A DNA stretch of 64,000 nt from Burkholderiaceae bacterium (GTDB lineage: Bacteria; Pseudomonadota; Gammaproteobacteria; Burkholderiales; Burkholderiaceae_C): the NCBI GenBank assembly GCA_019234815.1, contig JAFALA010000079.1:35000-98999 (forward strand). The letters run 5' to 3'. The notes under the pieces were generated by a model. It ran no database searches and was not told where the DNA came from. It saw only the letters and a list, made by a program, of their open reading frames with translations. The position numbers and the translations under genes were made by a program. Position 1 is the first letter of the stretch, and the number at the start of each line of letters is the position of its first letter. Below are positions 40,480 to 49,955 of the stretch, in pieces.

Positions 40480-42576
40480 ATGACTGCCAAGTACGAAGTC
40501 CGCGGCCCCGTGGCCGTGATCACCCTGGACAACCCGCCGGTCAACGGCCTGGGTTTCGAGACACGCAAGGCCGCCGCCGAAGGCGTGGAGCGCGCGCAGA
40601 ACGACGCGGCGGTCAAGGCCATCGTCATCGCCGGCGCGGGCAAGGCCTTTTCGGGCGGCGCGGACATCCGCGAGTTCGGCAGCCCCAAGGCGCTGGCCGA
40701 GCCCAACCTGCACAGCCTGATCAACCTGGTGGAGTCGTGCGACAAGCCGGTCGTGGCGGCGCTGCACACGGTGGTGATGGGCGGCGGCCTGGAACTCGCG
40801 CTGGGCTGTCACTACCGCGTGGTGATGCCCGGCACCAAGGTGGCCCTGCCTGAAGTGAAGCTGGGCCTGCTGCCCGGCGGCGGCGGCACGCAGCGCCTGC
40901 CGCGCGCCCTGGGCGTGGAGCCGGCCTTGAACATGATCGTGTCGGGCGAGCCCGTCAACGCCGAGCTGCTGGCGCAGGTGCCGGGCCAGAAGCTGTTCGA
41001 CCGTGTGATTGAAGGCGATCTGCTGGAAGGCGCGCTGGCCTTTGCCGCCGAGATCGCCGATGCCCGGCCCCTGCCCAAGGTGCGCGAACTGAAGGCGCGC
41101 CATCCCGAGGCCGAGGCCTTCTTCCAGTTCGCCCGCAACACCGTGAGCGCGATGAGCAAGAACTTCCCGGCGCCGCTGCGCTGCCTCGAATCGGTGGCCG
41201 CGGCTGTCAACATGAAGTTCGAGGACGGCATGAAGTTCGAGCGCGAGGGCTTCACGGCCTTGATGTTCACGCCGGAATCCAAGGCCCTGCGCCATGCCTT
41301 CTTCGCCGAGCGCGCGGCCAGCAAGATCCCCGATGTGCCGGAAACCACGCCGGTGCGCGCGATCAACAAGATCGCCGTGATCGGCGCGGGCACCATGGGC
41401 GGCGGCATCAGCATGAACTTCCTGAACGCCGGCATTCCGGTCGTGATCCTGGAGACCCAGCAGGAGGCGCTGGAGCGCGGCGTGGCCACCATCCGCAAGA
41501 ACTACGAGGCCCAGGTCAAGAAGGGCAAGCTCAAGGAAGACAAGTACGCGCAGCGCATGGCGCTCTTGAGCACCACGCTGGCCTACGCCGATCTGGCCGA
41601 TGCCGACCTGGTCATCGAGGCTGTGTTCGAGGACATCGCCGTCAAGGAGGCCGTCTTCAAGCAGCTCGACGCGGTGATGAAGCCCGGCGCCATCCTGGCG
41701 TCCAATACCTCGACGCTGGATGTCGACAAGATCGCCGCCTTCACCAAGCGTCCGCAGGACGTGATCGGCACGCACTTCTTCAGCCCCGCCAATGTGATGA
41801 AGCTGCTGGAAGTGGTGCGCGGCAAGCACACTGCCAAGGATGTGCTGGCCACCGTGATGCAGCTGGGCAAGAAGATCAGGAAGACCTGCGTGGTCTCGGG
41901 CGTCTGCGACGGTTTCATCGGCAACCGCATGATCGAGCAGTACAGCCGGCAGGCCGGCTTCCTGCTCGACGAGGGCTGCACGCCCGAGCAGGTCGACAAG
42001 GCCGTCGAGAAGTTCGGCTTTGCCATGGGTCCGTTCCGCATGGGCGACTTGGCCGGCAACGACGTGGGCTGGTACATCCGCAAGCGCCGCTACCAGGAAA
42101 AGCCTGAGCTGCGCTATTCCAGGACCGCCGACCTGCTGTGCGAGCAGGGCCGCTTCGGCCAGAAGACCGGCGCGGGCTGGTACGACTATGTGCCGGGCAA
42201 GCGCGACGCGATGCCCTCGCAGCTGGTGGTCGACATGATCGCCAAGCACCGCGCCGAGCTGGGTGTTGCCCCGCGCAAGATCAGCGACGAAGAGATCGTC
42301 CAGCGCCTGGTCTATGCCCTGGTCAACGAGGCCGCGCACATCCTGGAGGAGGGCATCGCCACGCGCGCGTCCGACATCGACATGGTCTACCTGACCGGCT
42401 ACGGCTTCCCGCTGTGGCGCGGCGGCCCCATGTGCTATGCCGACACCGTGGGCCTGTTCAACGTGGTCCAGTCCATGAAGCGCTTTGCCAAGAATCCGCT
42501 CGACGACGCGAAATTCTGGCAGCCCGCGCCGCTGCTGGCACGCCTGGTGGCCGAAGGCAAGAGCTTCAACGACTGA
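40480..42576 (+). CDS. bifunctional enoyl-CoA hydratase / 3-hydroxyacyl-CoA dehydrogenase
   Basis: A 698-residue multifunctional beta-oxidation protein. The N-terminal crotonase domain (1-190) has KAFSGGADIREF, GGGLELALGCHYRV and the catalytic Glu in LPEVKLGLLPGGGGTQ. The NAD domain begins near residue 297 (IAVIGAGTMGGGIS), followed by SNTSTLDV, GTHFFSPANVMKLLEVV and C-terminal dehydrogenase helices. It acts on medium- to long-chain acyl-CoA. It lies 38 bp ahead of the thiolase gene, forming a fadB-fadA-like pair. Confidence 0.93.
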   Translation: MTAKYEVRGPVAVITLDNPPVNGLGFETRKAAAEGVERAQNDAAVKAIVIAGAGKAFSGGADIREFGSPKALAEPNLHSLINLVESCDKPVVAALHTVVMGGGLELALGCHYRVVMPGTKVALPEVKLGLLPGGGGTQRLPRALGVEPALNMIVSGEPVNAELLAQVPGQKLFDRVIEGDLLEGALAFAAEIADARPLPKVRELKARHPEAEAFFQFARNTVSAMSKNFPAPLRCLESVAAAVNMKFEDGMKFEREGFTALMFTPESKALRHAFFAERAASKIPDVPETTPVRAINKIAVIGAGTMGGGISMNFLNAGIPVVILETQQEALERGVATIRKNYEAQVKKGKLKEDKYAQRMALLSTTLAYADLADADLVIEAVFEDIAVKEAVFKQLDAVMKPGAILASNTSTLDVDKIAAFTKRPQDVIGTHFFSPANVMKLLEVVRGKHTAKDVLATVMQLGKKIRKTCVVSGVCDGFIGNRMIEQYSRQAGFLLDEGCTPEQVDKAVEKFGFAMGPFRMGDLAGNDVGWYIRKRRYQEKPELRYSRTADLLCEQGRFGQKTGAGWYDYVPGKRDAMPSQLVVDMIAKHRAELGVAPRKISDEEIVQRLVYALVNEAAHILEEGIATRASDIDMVYLTGYGFPLWRGGPMCYADTVGLFNVVQSMKRFAKNPLDDAKFWQPAPLLARLVAEGKSFND

Positions 42577-42614
42577 TTTTGGTCTGACCCGAACCCCATT
42601 TTGGAGAGATTGCC

Positions 42615-43790
42615 ATGAGCAAGGCCCTGATCGTTTCCACCGCCCGCACCCCGCTTGCCAAGAGCTGGAAGGGCGCATTCAACATGACTCACGGCGCGAC
42701 CTTGGGCGGCCATGCCGTGAAGGCCGCTGTCGAGCGCGCCGGCATTGACGCCGGCCACATCGAGGACGTGCTGATGGGTTGCGCCTTCCCCGAAGGCGCG
42801 ACCGGCAGCAACATCGCGCGCCAGATCGCCCTGCGCGCCGGCCTGCCCGTCACGGTCAGCGGCCTGACCGTGAACCGTTTCTGCTCCAGCGGCCTGCAGA
42901 CCATCGCCATGGCGGCGCAGCGCGTCATTGCCGGCGAGGGTGATGTGTTTGTGGCCGGCGGCGTGGAGTCGATCTCCTGCGTGCAGCAGGAAATCAACAA
43001 GCACATGCTGAAGGAAAGCTGGCTGTCCCAGCACAAGCCGGAAATCTACTGGAGCATGCTGCAGACGGCCGAGAACGTGGCCCAGCGCTACAAGATCTCG
43101 CGCGAGCGCATGGACCATTACGGCGCCGAAAGCCAGCAAAAGGCCTGCGCCGCGCAAGCTGCGGGCAAATTCAACGAGGAGATTGCCCCCATCACCGTCA
43201 CGGCCGGCGTGGCCGACAAGCTGCTGGGCCTGACCACGAAGCAGCTGACTGTGAGCGCGGACGAGGGCCTGCGCGAAGGCACCACGTATGACGGCATCAA
43301 GGGCCTGCGCTCGGCCCTGCCCGGCGGCGTGGTCACGGCCGGCAATGCCAGCCAGTTCTCCGACGGCGCCGGCGCCTGCGTGGTGGTCAGCGAGGACTAT
43401 GCCGGCCAGCATGGCCTGAAGCCGCTGGGGCGCTTCCTCGGTTTTGCCGTGGCCGGCTGCGAGCCGGATGAAATGGGCATCGGCCCGGTGTTCGCCATTC
43501 CGAAGGTGCTGAGGAAGCTGGGCTTGTCGGTGGCCGATATCGATCTGTGGGAGTTGAACGAGGCGTTTGCGGTGCAGGTGCTGTATTGCGCGGATACGCT
43601 GGGGATTCCGATGGACCGTTTGAATGTCAACGGTGGTGCAATTGCTGTGGGGCATCCTTATGGCGTGAGTGGTCAGCGATTGACGGGGCATGCGTTGATC
43701 GAAGGCAAGCGTCGCGGTGCCAAGCGGGTTTGCGTCACCATGTGTATTGGTGGGGGGATGGGCGCGGCTGGGGTGTTTGAGGTGCTGTGA
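42615..43790 (+). CDS. acetyl-CoA acyltransferase (degradative thiolase)
   Basis: 391 residues catalysing the last, thiolytic step of beta-oxidation. Active residues are Cys91 in [10 protein letters not shown], His in [10 protein letters not shown] and Cys in [11 protein letters not shown]. It follows the fadB-like gene with a ribosome site (GGAGAG). The last ~240 bp show a marked change of synonymous codon choice: GGG/GGT for glycine and TTG for leucine replace GGC and CTG. This is unlike the rest of the gene and coincides with the palindromic element just downstream. Confidence 0.94.
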   Translation: MSKALIVSTARTPLAKSWKGAFNMTHGATLGGHAVKAAVERAGIDAGHIEDVLMGCAFPEGATGSNIARQIALRAGLPVTVSGLTVNRFCSSGLQTIAMAAQRVIAGEGDVFVAGGVESISCVQQEINKHMLKESWLSQHKPEIYWSMLQTAENVAQRYKISRERMDHYGAESQQKACAAQAAGKFNEEIAPITVTAGVADKLLGLTTKQLTVSADEGLREGTTYDGIKGLRSALPGGVVTAGNASQFSDGAGACVVVSEDYAGQHGLKPLGRFLGFAVAGCEPDEMGIGPVFAIPKVLRKLGLSVADIDLWELNEAFAVQVLYCADTLGIPMDRLNVNGGAIAVGHPYGVSGQRLTGHALIEGKRRGAKRVCVTMCIGGGMGAAGVFEVL

Positions 43791-44232
43791 GTTTTTTGTG
43801 GGCGCGCCGGGTTTCGCCACGGCGGGCGACCTACTTTCTTTGCGGGTGCAAAGAAAGTAGGCAAAGAAAGCACCTTGAAGTCGGCAACCATGCATGTCGA
43901 CGGAGAGGTGCGAAAGCACTGCGGTTGATCTCGAAATGCCGAACCATTAACCTTTGTCCGTGCCATGCCGGTGCCTTGCGCTCCGACTGCCTTTTCTGGT
44001 TCGGAGTCGAGTTGGGTGCGGACCGCCAGCAAAAGGTTAGTGGTTCCTCAATTCAATAAAGTCAGAAATCCCTCGCGTGCCCAACGGTCAGTAACGCAGG
44101 GTTACCGAAGTTCCAGGCCCTCTTCTTTGCTTACTTTCTTCTGGGCCCCCAGAAGAAAGTAAGTCGCCCGCCGGGCGAAATCCGGCGGGCTATTGAATTA
44201 ACAAGACATCCTTCCAGATAAAGGGAAAAACC
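43791..44232. other. 442-bp intergenic region holding the palindromic element
   Basis: No gene is supported; short frames here have no recognisable product. Nearly the whole stretch is the nested palindrome at 43811-44181 with extra hairpins at both ends. A small hairpin GCCCGCCGG/CCGGCGGGC (44166-44190) lies at the right end without a T-tract. The gene at 44233 is preceded by AAAGGG. Confidence 0.7.
43811..44181. repeat. ~370-bp imperfect palindromic (REP/MITE-like) element
   Basis: Several inverted pairs share one axis near 43994-43996. The outer arms are 43811-43840 and 44153-44181 (both contain GGCGGGCGAC-TACTTTCTT in opposite orientation). The middle arms are 43941-43955 and 44032-44046 (GAACCATTAACCTTT, one mismatch). 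The inner arms are 43981-43986 and 44001-44006 (CTCCGA/TCGGAG). Each end also has its own perfect hairpin: 43831-43860 (13-bp stem) and 44131-44162 (15-bp stem). No transposase frame is inside. It resembles ACTTTCTTT-containing repeats of Burkholderiales, from memory. Confidence 0.85.
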
Positions 44233-45024
44233 ATGTCCACCCACATTCAAGACCTTTTCTCATTAAAAGACCAAGTCGCCCTCATCACCGGCGGCTCCCG
44301 CGGCCTCGGCCTTCAAATCGCCGAAAGCCTCGGCGAAGCCGGCGCCACTGTCATCCTCAGCTCCCGCAAGCAAGCCGACCTCGACGAAGCGGTTGCCTAC
44401 CTCAGCACCAAGGGCATCCATGCCCAAGCCCTCGCCGCCGACGCTTCCGACGAAGCACAGGCCCGAGCCATGGTCGCCAAGGCAGTCCAATTGCATGGCC
44501 ACATCGACATCCTCGTCAACAACGCTGGCGCCACCTGGGGCGCCCCGGCCGAGGACCATCCGCTGGAGGCCTGGGACAAGGTCATGGACCTCAACATCCG
44601 CAGCCTGTTCGTGATCGCGCAGGAGGTGGCCAAGCTCAGCATGATCCCGCGCCGCGCCGGCCGCATCATCAACGTGGCCTCCATTGCCGGGCTGGCGGGC
44701 AACCTGCCGGCCATGAAGACCATTGCCTACAACACCAGCAAGGGCGCCGTGGTGAATTTCACGCGGGCGCTGGCCGGCGAGTGGGGCGTCCACGGCATCA
44801 CCGTGAACGCCTTAGCGCCGGGCTTCTTTCCCAGCAAGATGACCAAGGGCCTGATCGCCGCGGTCGGCGAGAAGATCCTGGCCGAGCACGCGCCGCTGCG
44901 CCGCATCGGCGACGACGACGACCTCAAGGGCGCGGCCCTGCTGTTCGCCTCAAAAGCCGGCAAGCACATCACCGGGCAGATCCTGGCGGTGGACGGCGGC
45001 GTGTCGGCCATCCTGGGGGGCTGA
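44233..45024 (+). CDS. short-chain dehydrogenase/reductase
   Basis: A 263-residue SDR with cofactor loop TGGSRGLGLQIA, NNAG, catalytic Ser in VASIAG, and Tyr/Lys in YNTSKGA. It resembles gluconate-5-dehydrogenase/FabG-like oxidoreductases; the substrate is not determinable. Its first ~100 codons use CTC/CTT, CAA and GAA where the rest of the window prefers CTG, CAG and GAG. The bias fades near position 44560. This mirrors the change at the end of the thiolase gene. It is followed closely by a thioesterase gene. Confidence 0.9.
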   Translation: MSTHIQDLFSLKDQVALITGGSRGLGLQIAESLGEAGATVILSSRKQADLDEAVAYLSTKGIHAQALAADASDEAQARAMVAKAVQLHGHIDILVNNAGATWGAPAEDHPLEAWDKVMDLNIRSLFVIAQEVAKLSMIPRRAGRIINVASIAGLAGNLPAMKTIAYNTSKGAVVNFTRALAGEWGVHGITVNALAPGFFPSKMTKGLIAAVGEKILAEHAPLRRIGDDDDLKGAALLFASKAGKHITGQILAVDGGVSAILGG

Positions 45025-45027
45025 GTC

Positions 45028-45480
45028 ATGGCCGGGACGCTGAAGTTTCCGGTCCACATTCCCTTCGTGGAGCAGCTCGGCTTCGAACTGCACCGCGTCT
45101 CCGACGGCGAGGCGGAGCTGCGCGTCAACCTCGGCGCGGCGCACATGAACTCCTGGGACGTGGCGCACGGCGGCGTGATCATGACCCTGCTGGACGTGGC
45201 CATGGCGCACGCGGCGCGCAGCGTCAACAGGGTGGGGGATGACTTCGGGCCGGGCGTGGTCACCATCGAGATGAAGACCAGCTTCATGCGGCCCGGCGAA
45301 GGGCAGTTGCAGGCCCTCGGAAAGCTGCTTCACCGTTCCGCCACCATGGCCTTCTGCGAAGGTTCGGTGCTGGGCGAAGATGGCCAGCTGTGTGCCCACG
45401 CCACCGCCACCTTCAAGTATTTGAAGGCCTTGCCCGGTCGGGGTCGCGCACTCAAGAAATTGCAAGCGCCGGCGCAATGA
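45028..45480 (+). CDS. PaaI-type hotdog thioesterase
   Basis: 150 residues forming a hotdog fold that hydrolyses acyl- or aryl-CoA. The conserved helix region WDVAHGGVIMTLLDVAMAHA contains the HGG motif, and the later strands are VTIEMKTSFMRPG and GQLCAHATATFKYL. It begins 3 bp after the SDR stop and so is co-transcribed. The substrate is unknown. Confidence 0.87.
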   Translation: MAGTLKFPVHIPFVEQLGFELHRVSDGEAELRVNLGAAHMNSWDVAHGGVIMTLLDVAMAHAARSVNRVGDDFGPGVVTIEMKTSFMRPGEGQLQALGKLLHRSATMAFCEGSVLGEDGQLCAHATATFKYLKALPGRGRALKKLQAPAQ

Positions 45481-45523
45481 GCGCCATGGCGAACGAATTG
45501 GACAACATAGCCTGGAGATGAAC

Positions 45524-46543
45524 ATGAAGCTGATCAATCGACAAATCCACCTCGTGTCGCGGCCCAGCGGCGAAGCCAGCGCGGACAACTTCAAGCTGGT
45601 CTCGGCCGAAGTGCCGGAGCTGGCCGAGGGCTCCGTGCTGGTGCGCAACCATTTCCTGAGCCTGGACCCCTATATGCGCGGCCGCATGAACGACAGCAAG
45701 AGCTATGCCGCGCCGCAGCCGCTCAATGCCGTCATGATCGGCGGCACGGTGGGTGAGGTGCTGGAGTCGCGCAATGCGAATTTCAAGGTTGGCGACAAGG
45801 TCGTCGGCATGGGCGGCTGGCAGGAGTACCTGGTGGTCGACGCCAGCCAGCGCGGCGTGCTGCAGAAGGTCGACACCACGCATGTGCCGCTGCCGGCCTA
45901 CCTGGGCGCGGTCGGCATGCCCGGCGTGACGGCCTGGTACGGCCTCACGCAGATCATCCAGCCCAAGGCGGGCGAGACCGTGGTGGTCAGCGCGGCCAGC
46001 GGCGCCGTGGGCAGCGCGGTCGGGCAGCTGGCCAAGACGCGCGGAGCCCGCGCCGTGGGTATTGCCGGAGGCGCGGACAAATGCCGTTATGTGGTGGACG
46101 AGCTGGGCTTCGACGCCTGCATCGACTACAAGCAGCACCGCGACCTGAAGTCGCTCAGCCTGGCACTCAAGGAGGCCTGCCCCGATGGCATCGACGGCCA
46201 TTTCGAGAACGTGGGCGGCATGATCCTGGATGCCGTGATGCTGCGCGCCAATGCCTTCAGCCGCGTGGCCATGTGCGGCATGATTTCCGGCTACAACGGC
46301 GAGCCCATTCCCATGACTCTGCCGCAGTTGATCCTGACCAACCGCATGAAGATCGAAGGCTTCATCGTCAGCGAGCACCTGGAGCTCTGGCCCCAGGCCA
46401 TGCAGGAGCTGGGCGCACTGGTGGCCGCCGGCAAGCTGAAATACCGCGAATCGATCGCGCAGGGCTTGGACGCGGCGCCCGAAGCCTTCCTGGGCCTGCT
46501 CAAGGGCCAGAACTTCGGCAAGCAGCTGGTCAAGCTGATCTGA
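45524..46543 (+). CDS. NADP-dependent MDR-family oxidoreductase (CurA/PTGR-like)
   Basis: 339 residues. Zinc-free medium-chain reductase: SLDPYMRGRM near the N-terminus, GDKVVGMGGWQEY, and the cofactor-binding stretch VSAASGAVGSAVGQLAK with GIAGGADKC. Such enzymes reduce the alkene bond of enones (curcumin, prostaglandin, leukotriene homologues). Start choice: GGAG at 45514-45517 abuts the ATG at 45518 but is well placed (6 nt) for the ATG at 45524. Confidence 0.9.
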   Translation: MKLINRQIHLVSRPSGEASADNFKLVSAEVPELAEGSVLVRNHFLSLDPYMRGRMNDSKSYAAPQPLNAVMIGGTVGEVLESRNANFKVGDKVVGMGGWQEYLVVDASQRGVLQKVDTTHVPLPAYLGAVGMPGVTAWYGLTQIIQPKAGETVVVSAASGAVGSAVGQLAKTRGARAVGIAGGADKCRYVVDELGFDACIDYKQHRDLKSLSLALKEACPDGIDGHFENVGGMILDAVMLRANAFSRVAMCGMISGYNGEPIPMTLPQLILTNRMKIEGFIVSEHLELWPQAMQELGALVAAGKLKYRESIAQGLDAAPEAFLGLLKGQNFGKQLVKLI

Positions 46544-46547
46544 CCGG

Positions 46548-47018
46548 ATGAGCGGCCTGAGCTGGCACCTGTCGCGGCTGTCCGAGCTGGGCCCGCTGGA
46601 GGTCTACGAGCTGCTGGCCCTGCGCTCGCGCGTGTTCGTGCTGGAGCAGCGCTGCGCCTACCTCGATCCCGACGGGCTGGACCTCGAGGCTTGGCATCTG
46701 CTGGGCCGGAATGCCCTGGGCGCGCTGCAGGCCTGCGCTCGCCTGCTGCCGCCCGCTTGCAAGGGCGCCGGGCAGCAGGCGCCCCTGATCGGCAGGGTCC
46801 TGACCGCGCCTGAACTGAGGGGGCAGGGACAGGGGCAGGCGTTGATGCAGCAGGCGCTGGCGCACTGTGCGCGGCTTTGGCCCGGGCAGCGCATCGAGCT
46901 GAGCGCGCAGGCCTACCTGCGGGATTTCTATCAAGCCCTGGGCTTCGAGGCGATCTCCGAGGTCTACGACGACGACGGCATCGCCCATATCGACATGAGA
47001 AAGCAGGAGACGACATGA
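46548..47018 (+). CDS. GNAT N-acetyltransferase (ElaA-like)
   Basis: 156 residues with the ElaA start (LYELLALRSRVFVLEQ-type segment, here VYELLALRSRVFVLEQRC) and the acetyl-CoA loop GRVLTAPELRGQGQGQALM, then FYQALGFEAISEVYDDDGIAH. It acetylates an unknown amine. It starts 4 bp after the MDR stop and overlaps the next SDR by ATGA. Confidence 0.88.
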   Translation: MSGLSWHLSRLSELGPLEVYELLALRSRVFVLEQRCAYLDPDGLDLEAWHLLGRNALGALQACARLLPPACKGAGQQAPLIGRVLTAPELRGQGQGQALMQQALAHCARLWPGQRIELSAQAYLRDFYQALGFEAISEVYDDDGIAHIDMRKQETT

Positions 47019-47914
47019 GGACCTTCGAAGGACGCACCGCCGTCATCACCGGCGCTGGATCCGGTTTCGGCCTCGAGGCGGCGCGCATCGCGGCCGCGCG
47101 CGGCATGAACCTGGTGCTCTGCGATGTGCAGGGCGAGGCGCTGTCCAAGGCCGCGGCCGAATTTGAAGGCCGGCCTGTGCTGGCCCGGGTGTTGGACGTT
47201 TCCAAGGCCGATCAGATGCAGGCGCTGGCCGAGGCCGTGCAGGCCCGGTTCGGCGCCCCCAGCTTTGTGTTCAACAACGCCGGCGTAGGCTCGGGCGGCC
47301 TGGTGTGGGAAAACTCCCTGGCCGACTGGGAGTGGGTGCTGGGCGTGAACCTGATGGGCGTGGTGCACGGCGTGCGCCTGTTCACGCCGATGATGCTGGC
47401 GGCCGCCAAGGCCGATCCCTCCTTCGAAGGGCATATCGTCAACACGGCGTCCATGGCAGGCGTGCTCAATGCACCCAACATGGGCGTCTACAACGTCTCC
47501 AAGCATGCCGTGGTGGCCTTGTCGGAGACGCTGTATCAAGACCTGGCGCTGGTCAGCGGTCAACTGCACTGCTCGGTGCTGTGTCCGTATTTCGTGCCCA
47601 CCGGCATTTCGCAAAGCCATCGCAACCGGCCCACCGAGCTGTCCGGCGGCCAGGTCACTCGCAGCCAATTGATCGCCCAGGCCATGGTGGACAAGGCCGT
47701 GTCGTCCGGCAAGGTCACCGCGCCTGAAGTCGCGCAGATGGTGTTCGACGCGATGGAGAACCGGCGCTTTTATGTCTTCAGCCATCCCAAGGCGCTGGGC
47801 GGCGTGCAATTGCGCATGGAGGACCTGCTGGCGTCGCGCAACCCGACGGATCCGTTCAAGGACCGGCCGGAGCTGGGGGAACAATTGCGGGCCGCGTTGA
47901 GAGCCGCGGCTTAG
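47015..47914 (+). CDS. SDR family oxidoreductase
   Basis: 299 residues with TGAGSGFGLEAARIA, NNAGVGSGG, catalytic Ser in NTASMAGVL, and Tyr/Lys in YNVSKHAVV. It has a ~50-residue C-terminal extension (residues 250-299). The substrate is unknown. The start is fixed by the ATGA overlap with the GNAT gene; the longer open frame from 46877 runs inside that gene. It is the last gene of the 44.2-47.9 kb set and is convergent with the M13 peptidase gene. Confidence 0.9.
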   Translation: MRTFEGRTAVITGAGSGFGLEAARIAAARGMNLVLCDVQGEALSKAAAEFEGRPVLARVLDVSKADQMQALAEAVQARFGAPSFVFNNAGVGSGGLVWENSLADWEWVLGVNLMGVVHGVRLFTPMMLAAAKADPSFEGHIVNTASMAGVLNAPNMGVYNVSKHAVVALSETLYQDLALVSGQLHCSVLCPYFVPTGISQSHRNRPTELSGGQVTRSQLIAQAMVDKAVSSGKVTAPEVAQMVFDAMENRRFYVFSHPKALGGVQLRMEDLLASRNPTDPFKDRPELGEQLRAALRAAA

Positions 47915-47930
47915 GTTTCCACCAAAGTCC

Positions 47931-49955
47931 TCACCACAAGCGGATCCGCGCCTCGCTCGGCTTGTACATGCCGTCGCCGGGCTTGGTGCCGAAGGCATCA
48001 TGGAAGCCGTCGTGATTGATGGCGGCGCCGTTGGCACGGAACTCGCCGGGCGAGTGCGGGTCGGTCGTGACCTGCTGCAGGCGGGCTTCGTCGCGCATCT
48101 TTTCGCGCCAGACCTGGGCAAAGCCCATGAAGAAGCGCTGCTCGCCGGTCAATCCGTCGATGACCGGGGCGGGTCTGCCCTGCAGGGAGCGCTTGTAGGC
48201 CTTGTAGGCAATCTGCAGGCCCGACAGGTCGGCGATGTTCTCGCCCAGGGTGAGCTTGCCGTTGACGTGGGCGCCGGGCAGCGCTTCGTAGGCGTCGAAC
48301 TGCGCGGCGAGCTGGCTGGTCAGGGCGTCGAAGGCCTGGCGGTCGGCCGCCGTCCACCAGTTGTTGAGGCGGCCGTCGCCGTCGAACTGGCTGCCCTTGT
48401 CGTCGAAGCCGTGGCTGATTTCATGCCCGATCACGGCGCCGATGCCGCCGTAGTTGACGGCGTCGTCGGCCGCAGCATTGAAGAAGGGCGGCTGCAGGAT
48501 GGCGGCCGGGAACACGATCTCGTTGTAGGTGGCCTCGTAATAGGCGTTCACCGTCTGCGGCGTCATGTGCCATTCGGTCTTGTCGACCGGCTTGCCCAGT
48601 TTGGCCGCGTCGCGCGCCCATTCATAGGCCTCGGAGCGCATGCGGTTGCCGAGCGCATCGCCGGCGCGCACCACCAGGCCCTGGTAATTGCGCCAGTGGC
48701 TCGGGTAGGCGATCTTGATGGTGTACTTGGAGAGCTTTTCCTGCGCCTTGGCCTTGGTCTCGGGGCTCATCCAGCTCAAGTCGTTGATGGAGCTCTTGTA
48801 GGCGGCAAACAGGTTGGCCACCAGGGCTTCCATGCGGGCCTTGTGCTCGGGCGGGAAGTACTGCGCCACATAGCGCTGGCCGACCGCAAAGCCCACCGAG
48901 CGATCGAGTTCGACGGCGGCCTGCTGCCAGCGCGGCAGCGGCTGCTTGGCGCCCGTGAGGGCTGCGCCGTGGAAGGCAAAGTGGGCCTGGCGATAGGGCC
49001 AGGGCAGCGTCTGCGCGGCGTGGTCCAGCGCATGCAGGCGCAGGTAGAGCTTCCAGTCGTCCAGCGGGCGCTCGGCCAGCAGGCGCGCGGCGCCGGTGAT
49101 GGCGCTGGGCTGCGAGACGATGATCTTGTCGGCACCGTCGAGGTGGGCGGCCTTCAGCAGCAGCTTCCAGTCCAGGCCGGGTGCGCTCTGGGCCAGCGCG
49201 TCCTGCGTCATGGGGTTGTAGCGCTTGACCGGATCGCGGTTGTCGACCTTGCTCCAGTGCTGTTCGGCCAGCTCGGCCTCCAGCGCCATGACGCGGTCGG
49301 CGGCCTGGTCGGGCTCGGGCTGGCCGTCCAGCGCAGCCAGCGTGCTCAGGTAGGCGTGGTAAGCCGAACGTGCCGCCGCCATGCGGGCGTTGTCCTTTTT
49401 CAGGTAGTAGTCGCGGTCGGGCAGGCCCAGTCCGCCCTGGGCGGCGCCGGCGCGGTTGATGGTGGGCTCGCGGTCGTCGGCGCTGACCGACAGGTTGATC
49501 GGCAGGCTCAGGTGTGCCTGCGCCTCGCCCAGGTAGCGGGCCAGCGTTTGCCGGTCGTGGATGGCGGCGATGCGGTCGAGCTCGGGCTGGATCGGGGCGC
49601 TGCCCAGTTGGTCCAGGTGGCCGGTGTCCAGGAAGCTCGCGTAGAAGTCGCGGATCTGCTGCGCTTCGCTGCCCGACTTGGGATGCTGGTGCACCAGAGC
49701 GTCCGCCAGGTCGTGCACGCGCTGGTCGGACAGGTCGCGCAGGATCATGAAGCTGCCCCAGCGCGACTTGTCGGCCGGGATCTCGGTGTGCTTGATCCAG
49801 TTGCCGTTGATGGCGTGGAACAGGTCGTCCTGGGCACGGACCGATGTGTCAAAGCCCGAGGTCTCCAGGCCCGACTGGGCCGTGTCCGCGTAGGCGCAGG
49901 ACAGGATCAGGGTCAAGGCCAGCGGGGCCAGCTTGAAGGCGGAATTCAATCGCAT
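47931..49955 (-). CDS. M13-family zinc metallopeptidase (neprilysin/PepO-like)
   Basis: 674 residues with a signal peptide (MRLNSAFKLAPLALTLILSCAYA), so exported. The M13 N-terminal helical domain precedes the catalytic part: NEIVFPAAILQPPFF, the zinc motif HEISHGFDD (His511, Glu512, His515) and the third ligand in GENIADLSG. A C-terminal tryptophan (RIRLW) is as in the family. It cleaves short peptides in the periplasm. The ATG at 49955 gives the signal peptide; the frame upstream adds 26 residues lacking any signal. Confidence 0.94.
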   Translation of the reverse strand: MRLNSAFKLAPLALTLILSCAYADTAQSGLETSGFDTSVRAQDDLFHAINGNWIKHTEIPADKSRWGSFMILRDLSDQRVHDLADALVHQHPKSGSEAQQIRDFYASFLDTGHLDQLGSAPIQPELDRIAAIHDRQTLARYLGEAQAHLSLPINLSVSADDREPTINRAGAAQGGLGLPDRDYYLKKDNARMAAARSAYHAYLSTLAALDGQPEPDQAADRVMALEAELAEQHWSKVDNRDPVKRYNPMTQDALAQSAPGLDWKLLLKAAHLDGADKIIVSQPSAITGAARLLAERPLDDWKLYLRLHALDHAAQTLPWPYRQAHFAFHGAALTGAKQPLPRWQQAAVELDRSVGFAVGQRYVAQYFPPEHKARMEALVANLFAAYKSSINDLSWMSPETKAKAQEKLSKYTIKIAYPSHWRNYQGLVVRAGDALGNRMRSEAYEWARDAAKLGKPVDKTEWHMTPQTVNAYYEATYNEIVFPAAILQPPFFNAAADDAVNYGGIGAVIGHEISHGFDDKGSQFDGDGRLNNWWTAADRQAFDALTSQLAAQFDAYEALPGAHVNGKLTLGENIADLSGLQIAYKAYKRSLQGRPAPVIDGLTGEQRFFMGFAQVWREKMRDEARLQQVTTDPHSPGEFRANGAAINHDGFHDAFGTKPGDGMYKPSEARIRLW

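Noticed and set aside
43787..44162. Short coding frames inside the palindromic element
   Set aside because: They have no ribosome site or recognisable product and cross the inverted-repeat arms; the palindrome explains the sequence better.
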